Assembly: GCF_035195345.1 (NCBI RefSeq)
Contig: NZ_CP136574.1
Location: forward strand, 2,471,871 to 2,535,870
DNA: 64,000 nucleotides
Direction: 5' to 3'
Origin: Flavobacterium sp.
GTDB taxonomy: Bacteria > Bacteroidota > Bacteroidia > Flavobacteriales > Flavobacteriaceae
Shown: positions 59,048 through 64,000 of the stretch, one piece after another
Numbering within the stretch: position 1 is the stretch's first letter
Layout of the letters: each line of letters starts with the position of its first letter
Translations under genes and position numbers: made by a program
The notes under the pieces: generated by a model
The model's input: the letters and a program-made list of their open reading frames with translations, nothing else
The model's database searches: none
What the model was told of the DNA's origin: nothing

Positions 59048-60874
59048 TTATTTATTGATATAGAGATATCCAGTTAGAGGTTCAGGATAATTTGGGTCAT
59101 TCAAATAAAGTATGTAATAATACGTGCCATCTGGAGCAATTGTGCTACTTACGCCATCTTGAATATAGCCATCCCAATCTGGTTTATTATTGTTTCCAGT
59201 CCATAAATGTTTTCCCCAACGGTTGTAGATTAATAATTCAAAATTCACAAATACATCTCTTAATCCATCAATGAAAAAAGTATCATTCGTGGTGTCATTA
59301 TTTGGTGAAACGGCATTGTAAACAATAGGAGGGCAGTTTTCGGTGAGTAATAAAAAAGAGGTAATGGAGAAGCAACTATTGTCTATTCTAATAAATATTT
59401 CTTTTGGTGTTGTAATTGCTTCATAATTTGAGCTATTTGTTATAGGATTAATGTTTTGTACGGCATCATTATAAGATTCATGAAATGAAACAATATCAGA
59501 AAGATTGGTTTTAACTAATTCTGAGTAATTTGAAAAGTCAAATAATCCTCTTGTTAATCCTAAATTACAACTAGTTAAATTTTCTAAGGGATTAAAAGTG
59601 GGTGCTACAGTTAGCTCAATTTCTATTTGGAAAGAGTTATTGGTTTCAATTAATTCGGGTCTAATTCCGCTTCCATTTCCAGTATCGTCAACCACAGCGG
59701 TTAATGTAAATGTTAAAGGAATTGTAGTAGGAATGGTTAATGTTATAGTTCCGTTTTCGCTTCCACCTATTGGAATTATACTTTGAGTATAAGTTGTAGT
59801 AATAGCTTGTGTTCCAATATAAAATGTTATTGGTGTATTTGCTTGTAATATTTCTGTACTGTTTAAGTTTGAAACGGTAAAATCAATTGTAACTTCTCTA
59901 GAATTACAAGTGGATGTTGGGTTTTCTAAAACTATGGTTGCATCGGGTAGTTGACTATTAAGTTTGGTAACAACAGTATTTAACATTACATAATCTTGTC
60001 CTGATTGAAGTGAAACTGTTGCAGAAGTTGTTCCAGGGACAATATAATTTTCAATAGAATAAACATCTAAATCCATATTGTATAGATTTGTAGCGTTTGT
60101 TTCGGTGTTGGTTCCGTTAAATGCGTTATTACTCGGATTTATGGGGTTACTTAATATGTTTGTAGTTCCATTGGCAGAAAAACTTAATCGTTCACTTACT
60201 TGAATAAAGCGATCACCTTCCCATGCAATAAATCCAATTTTTGCCCCAGTATTACTAATTAGATAAAGATTGTTTAATTGAATTGTCATGTTATCAATTA
60301 GTGGAGGAATTGCATTAGGATTTGGCGAAAGTGCCTCTAAACCTTGATAAATATTGATTTGATTCAACGTTAGGCTAGGGTTTTCATAAACCACTAAAAT
60401 TGCCCAACCTGCAAATTGAGTAGCATTTGAAGCATAGGTTGAAACCAAACTATTAATGTCAAAATCTGATAGAGTGTACGTGCCATTACCCGTGGATTGT
60501 ACAAAAGTTGTAATATCTTTAAACGCACTAAAGTATGTGAAGTTACTAAAAGTTCCATTTACAGTACTTAATTGATCAGGCGAAATATCTATGCCGTTTA
60601 ATTTTATTTGTGTGTCTCCAGCACCACTTCCGGCCCAATACAAATATGCTCTTTCAATTCTATCATTTGATGATAAAGTAAGATTAGCAGAAGATTGGGT
60701 ATATAAAAAGGTAGGAGAGAAATTAGTATTTTCAGATGGGTTTAATGTGTTTCCAATAAAAGTAAAATCATATCTTCCATTTATTTGCGTAAACAGAGAT
60801 ATATCCTGTGCTTTTATTAAAGTTGGAAAAAGAATTTCTAACAAAAAAATGAAGTAAAGTAATTTTTTCAACAT
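59048..60874 (-). CDS. T9SS type B sorting-domain surface protein
   Basis: 608 residues, signal peptide about 1-22. A large beta region rich in Asn/Thr (about 25-310) carries AYLYWAGSGAGDTQIKLNG-like segments, then a CARDB-like stretch (about 320-430, ATIVLENPTSTCNSREVTIDFTVSN). The gliding motility-associated C-terminal domain ends the protein (AVSPNNDTTNDTFFIDG, LLIYNRWGKHLWTG, PDWDGYIQDG, PDGTYYYILYL, LTGYLYINK). It should be exported by the T9SS and cell-surface attached. Monocistronic, divergent from the polysaccharide cluster. Confidence 0.87.
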   Translation of the reverse strand: MLKKLLYFIFLLEILFPTLIKAQDISLFTQINGRYDFTFIGNTLNPSENTNFSPTFLYTQSSANLTLSSNDRIERAYLYWAGSGAGDTQIKLNGIDISPDQLSTVNGTFSNFTYFSAFKDITTFVQSTGNGTYTLSDFDINSLVSTYASNATQFAGWAILVVYENPSLTLNQINIYQGLEALSPNPNAIPPLIDNMTIQLNNLYLISNTGAKIGFIAWEGDRFIQVSERLSFSANGTTNILSNPINPSNNAFNGTNTETNATNLYNMDLDVYSIENYIVPGTTSATVSLQSGQDYVMLNTVVTKLNSQLPDATIVLENPTSTCNSREVTIDFTVSNLNSTEILQANTPITFYIGTQAITTTYTQSIIPIGGSENGTITLTIPTTIPLTFTLTAVVDDTGNGSGIRPELIETNNSFQIEIELTVAPTFNPLENLTSCNLGLTRGLFDFSNYSELVKTNLSDIVSFHESYNDAVQNINPITNSSNYEAITTPKEIFIRIDNSCFSITSFLLLTENCPPIVYNAVSPNNDTTNDTFFIDGLRDVFVNFELLIYNRWGKHLWTGNNNKPDWDGYIQDGVSSTIAPDGTYYYILYLNDPNYPEPLTGYLYINK

Positions 60875-60983
60875 ATTGATTTTGTGAAAATTTGGTTCTA
60901 ATTTACTATAATTTTTTTTAAAATCGCATTTTTAAAATCGTAACACCAAAAAAATTAGTAATTTTCCGCTTTAAAAACAAATT

Positions 60984-61964
60984 TTGAAAAAATATTGCAT
61001 CCAAAAATATTGTTCAGATAATTATCATTTGTGGAATGAATTTGTAGCTCATGCAAAAAATGCTACCTTTTTGTTTCATAGAGATTTTATGGAATATCAT
61101 AGCGATAGATTTCAAGATTTTTCGCTTCTAATTTTCGATGAAAAGAATACACTTAAAGCTATTTTACCTGCTAATAGAGTAGAAGATGTTTTGCATTCAC
61201 ATCAAGGATTGACTTACGGAGGATTGATTTTAAATCAAAACTCAAAAATGCAAGATGTAGTTGAAATGATGTATTCTTTATTGAAGTTTTTGAATGAAAA
61301 TGCAATTTTATCTTTTAATTTAAAGCAATTACCAAATATTTATCACGAATCACCTTCTGATGAAATGGAATATTTGAGTTTTATATTAAACGCCAAATTA
61401 TGTAGAAGAGATAGTTTGTCTGTTATTAATTTAGAAACTGATTTCGAATTTACAAGTAGTAGAGCAGAAGGAATAAAAAGAGGAACTGACTTAAAATTAG
61501 AATGGAAAGAAGAGCAAGATTTTACTTCTTTTTGGAATAAAATATTGATTCCTAATTTAGATCAAAAATTCAAGACAAAACCTGTTCATTCATTAAAAGA
61601 AATAACATTTTTAAAATCTAAATTTCCAAATAATATCAGACAATTTAATGTTTATAATCAAGGAAAAATTATTGCAGGAACTACCGTTTTTGAAAGTGAT
61701 TTTGTGGCACATTCACAATATATTTCGGCAGATGATTCAAAAAACACCACAGGTAGTTTAGATTTTTTACACAACAGATTAATAACTTATACGTTTCGTA
61801 ATAAAAAGTATTTTGATTTTGGAATTTCCAATGAGAATCAAGGACAAAATATCAATCAAGGATTGTTGTTTTGGAAAGAAGGTTTTGGAGCAAGAACAAT
61901 AGTTCAAAATTTCTATGAAATTGAAACTAAAAATTATCCACTTTTAGAAAACGTTTTAATATGA
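60984..61964 (+). CDS. GNAT/FemAB-like N-acyltransferase of a polysaccharide cluster (TTG start)
   Basis: 326 residues. No in-frame ATG lies near the N-terminus; TTG at 60984 (an ATT is one codon upstream, TAA at 60972) gives KKYCIQKYCSDNYHLWNEFV. The duplicated GNAT-like layout, with FLFHRDFMEYHSDRFQDFSLLIF early and TTVFESDFVAHSQYISADDSKNTTGSLDFLHNRLI late, resembles FemAB-type acyltransferases found next to DegT aminotransferases, where they acylate the newly made amino sugar. The next gene starts within its stop codon (ATGA overlap), supporting a shared pathway. Confidence 0.75.
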   Translation: MKKYCIQKYCSDNYHLWNEFVAHAKNATFLFHRDFMEYHSDRFQDFSLLIFDEKNTLKAILPANRVEDVLHSHQGLTYGGLILNQNSKMQDVVEMMYSLLKFLNENAILSFNLKQLPNIYHESPSDEMEYLSFILNAKLCRRDSLSVINLETDFEFTSSRAEGIKRGTDLKLEWKEEQDFTSFWNKILIPNLDQKFKTKPVHSLKEITFLKSKFPNNIRQFNVYNQGKIIAGTTVFESDFVAHSQYISADDSKNTTGSLDFLHNRLITYTFRNKKYFDFGISNENQGQNINQGLLFWKEGFGARTIVQNFYEIETKNYPLLENVLI

Positions 61965-63064
61965 TACATTTCCTTAGTTTAAAAAAAATAAACCAATCTT
62001 TTGAAATTGCTTTTCAAGACAAAATGAAGCAATTTTTAGAAGGTGGCTTGTACATTTTAGGAAATGAAGTAAAACAGTTCGAAGCTAATTTTGCAACTTA
62101 TTGTGGAACCAAGCACTGCATAGGTGTAGGGAATGGTTTAGATGCTTTAGTGCTGATTTTTAAAGCGTACATTCATTTAGGAAAACTGCAAAAAGGCGAT
62201 GAAGTTATTGTACCAGCAAATACTTATATTGCAAGTATTATAGCTATTTTACAAGCTGATTTAGTTCCTGTTTTGGTTGAGCCAAAATTAGATTCATATA
62301 CTATTAATCCTGATGAAATTGAAGATAAAATAACTTCTAAAACTAAAGCTATTTTACCAGTTCATCTTTACGGGCAATTATGCGAAATGAAAGCTATTAA
62401 TGAAATTGCTAAAAAGCATAATTTATTGGTTATTGAAGACGCAGCTCAAGCTCATGGTGCAGAATGGAATGGAATTAAAGCTGGAAATTTTGGAGATGCA
62501 GCTGGATTTAGTTTTTATCCAGGTAAAAATTTAGGTGCTTTAGGCGATGCGGGTGCCATTACAACAAACGATGATGAATTAGCTGAAGTTTTATTTTCTT
62601 TAAGAAATTATGGTTCTAAAGTAAAATATGAAAATGAAATTTTAGGAGTAAATTCAAGATTAGATGAATTACAAGCGGCTTTCTTAAATATCAAATTAAA
62701 ACAGCTGGATTCGGAAAATGATTTTAGAAGAAATTTAGCAAAACGGTATCTTTCAGAAATTAAAAATGATAAGTTGATTTTACCAACCTACGATTTTTTT
62801 AAAAATCATGTATTTCATTTATTTGTCATTCGAACTTCCAATCGATTAGGATTACAACATTTTTTAAAAGATAACGGAATTGAGACCATGATTCATTATC
62901 CAATTCCACCACACAAACAAAAAGCTTTATCAGATTGGAACAATTTATCGTTTCAAATCACTGAAAAAATCCATGATGAAGTTTTGAGTATTCCGCTGAA
63001 TTCGAGTGTAAGTAAAACTGAAGTTGATTATATAATTTTTAAACTCAATTCATATAATGAATAA
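61961..63064 (+). CDS. DegT/DnrJ/EryC1/StrS-family sugar aminotransferase
   Basis: 367 residues. PLP-site features: YCGTKHCIGVGNGLDALVLIF (about 47-67), VIVPANTYIASIIAI, VIEDAAQAHGAEWNG (Asp/Gln, about 157-171) and the Schiff-base Lys in GFSFYPGKNLGALGDAGAI (about 180-198). C-terminal SRLDELQAAFLNIKL is also diagnostic. It transfers an amino group to a keto nucleotide sugar such as dTDP-3- or 4-keto-6-deoxyhexose; the 3-amino sugar type (FdtB-like) is likely from its neighbours. It overlaps both neighbouring genes. Confidence 0.93.
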   Translation: MIHFLSLKKINQSFEIAFQDKMKQFLEGGLYILGNEVKQFEANFATYCGTKHCIGVGNGLDALVLIFKAYIHLGKLQKGDEVIVPANTYIASIIAILQADLVPVLVEPKLDSYTINPDEIEDKITSKTKAILPVHLYGQLCEMKAINEIAKKHNLLVIEDAAQAHGAEWNGIKAGNFGDAAGFSFYPGKNLGALGDAGAITTNDDELAEVLFSLRNYGSKVKYENEILGVNSRLDELQAAFLNIKLKQLDSENDFRRNLAKRYLSEIKNDKLILPTYDFFKNHVFHLFVIRTSNRLGLQHFLKDNGIETMIHYPIPPHKQKALSDWNNLSFQITEKIHDEVLSIPLNSSVSKTEVDYIIFKLNSYNE

Positions 63065-64000
63065 ATTAATTGATAAACTTTATTCAAAAGAATTATATAA
63101 AATTTTTTCAGTAAGTGGTGTTAGAATTTTAATTCAATTAATTGTCGGGTTTTTATCTACTAAAGCCATTGCATTTTTTGTAGGAATTGCAGGAATGGGT
63201 GTAATTGGTTTAGTAAAAACATTTGCCTCTTTTTTTAATAATTTTCTTTTATTAGGAACCCAAAATGGAATAGTTACAAGTTTAGCTTCTAAAAGGAAAA
63301 TAAAGAATGAAGAAATATTTATAGTTAGTTTGTTCTGGCTATTTTTATTTTTGTCTACTTTTATTTCAATTATTTTTTTTATTTTTTTTGAGAAAATAAA
63401 TAAATACTTTTTTGTAAACCAAATTCAAAGTGATTGGATACTTTTTTTATTTGTTATTAGTATTCCATTTCAAGCTATATCACTTCTATTTAATGCTGTT
63501 TTAAACGGAAAAAGTGAATATAAAAATGTTGCTTCTATCGGAATGATTACAAATGTACTCACATTAATTGTTTCTGTTTTTTTAATGCTTATATACAACC
63601 TTCAAGGAGCAATTATTGGTTTATTATTTACTTCAATAATAATGTTTGTAATTTCTTCCTATTTTTTTTTAAAAATATATTCTGTTACAATTTTCTTTCA
63701 ACCTTTTCAGTTTGTAAAACAAGAAATTCAACCTTTATTAAACTATAGCTTAATGTCATTAGTTTCAATTATTATGTCATTTGCTTTTTCTTATTATATG
63801 CGAATAACGATAATTGATAAATTTTCATTAGAATATGCAGGATATTATGAAGCAGTATTAAGAATTTCAGGGTTCTATATGATTTTTATAAATACTTTTG
63901 TATCTTTTTATTATTTACCAGAATTAGCAAAATGCAGTTCGAAAGTTGAAGTTATGTTGTTAACTAAAGAGTATTATAAAAAAATATTTCCTCTTTTTGT
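63057..64000 (+). CDS. Polysaccharide/O-antigen flippase, Wzx-like (3' truncated by window edge)
   Basis: 314 codons are visible from the ATG at 63057, which overlaps the preceding stop by 8 nt. The frame stays open to the window end. It has about eight strongly hydrophobic segments with short basic loops; the opening KIFSVSGVRILIQLIVGFLSTKAIAFFVGIAGMGVIGLVKT is typical of the oligosaccharide flippase (MATE-like) family that moves lipid-linked repeat units across the inner membrane. Together with the FemAB-like and DegT genes it marks the start of an O-antigen or exopolysaccharide locus continuing beyond the window. Confidence 0.85.
   Translation, partial: MNKLIDKLYSKELYKIFSVSGVRILIQLIVGFLSTKAIAFFVGIAGMGVIGLVKTFASFFNNFLLLGTQNGIVTSLASKRKIKNEEIFIVSLFWLFLFLSTFISIIFFIFFEKINKYFFVNQIQSDWILFLFVISIPFQAISLLFNAVLNGKSEYKNVASIGMITNVLTLIVSVFLMLIYNLQGAIIGLLFTSIIMFVISSYFFLKIYSVTIFFQPFQFVKQEIQPLLNYSLMSLVSIIMSFAFSYYMRITIIDKFSLEYAGYYEAVLRISGFYMIFINTFVSFYYLPELAKCSSKVEVMLLTKEYYKKIFPLF

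Overview
The window is AT-rich chromosomal DNA from a flavobacterium (Bacteroidota, Flavobacteriaceae; most likely genus Flavobacterium or a close relative). The evidence is the gliding-motility lipoprotein GldI, two proteins ending in the type B sorting domain of the type IX secretion system (T9SS), a GT17 glycosyltransferase, DUF5606 and DUF349 proteins, 2TM proteins, and Bacteroidota-type promoters (TTG, then TAnnTTTG) instead of sigma70-like boxes. I see no insertion sequence, prophage, CRISPR array or rRNA operon. Almost everything is ordinary core chromosome.

Layout. 1-7.9 kb: the 5' part of rimO, an OmpP1/FadL-like outer-membrane protein with a Trp/Gly/Asn-repeat lipoprotein, then proS, two identical tRNA-Glu genes, rpsT, typA and a small hypothetical gene. 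7.9-11.6 kb: a tight four-gene operon with a DHH nanoRNase-like phosphoesterase, gldI and two cyclophilin-FKBP fusion peptidyl-prolyl isomerases. 11.6-19.4 kb: a T9SS-secreted protein, an ABC-2 exporter pair, an AarF kinase with a TetR-like regulator, a nucleoid-associated protein and a pRiA4b-type protein. 19.6-22.4 kb: a LytS/LytTR two-component system containing three 2TM modules, one of them fused to the kinase. 22.4-26.4 kb: CDP-alcohol phosphatidyltransferase, heme A synthase, a CCA-adding-type enzyme and threonylcarbamoyl-AMP synthase.

26.5-35.6 kb is a surface-glycan (LPS core-like) block: GT-B, three GT2, GT17, GT9 and WaaE-like glycosyltransferases, an LPS-kinase-like protein and a periplasmic LTA-synthase-like phosphoglycerol transferase, on alternating strands with overlapping convergent ends. 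35.7-42.3 kb: dapD, ruvX, def, DUF5606, mazG, an ABM monooxygenase-fold protein, a zinc-ribbon orphan and a DUF349 protein. 42.7-49.5 kb: aroE, a frameshifted dedA copy next to an intact dedA, a TPR protein, a class III aminotransferase and an OstA/LptA-like protein. 49.6-60.9 kb: purA, a Fur-family regulator, rel/spoT, a SpoU methyltransferase, two secreted amidohydrolase-family proteins and a second T9SS substrate. From 61 kb to the end a polysaccharide (O-antigen-like) cluster begins (GNAT/FemAB-like, DegT/DnrJ aminotransferase, flippase) and runs off the window.

The least explained signals are non-coding. Many intergenic gaps hold short-word repeats (period about 7-16 nt). At least two words recur at unlinked loci: a 32-nt block is 28/32 identical between 25.76 kb (reverse complement) and 38.36 kb, and a 13-mer is shared by 21.66 and 53.75 kb. 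Other points of interest are the dedA frameshift, the kinase-2TM fusion, the abutting divergent promoters at 3.19 kb, and a structured region between tRNA-Glu and rpsT.
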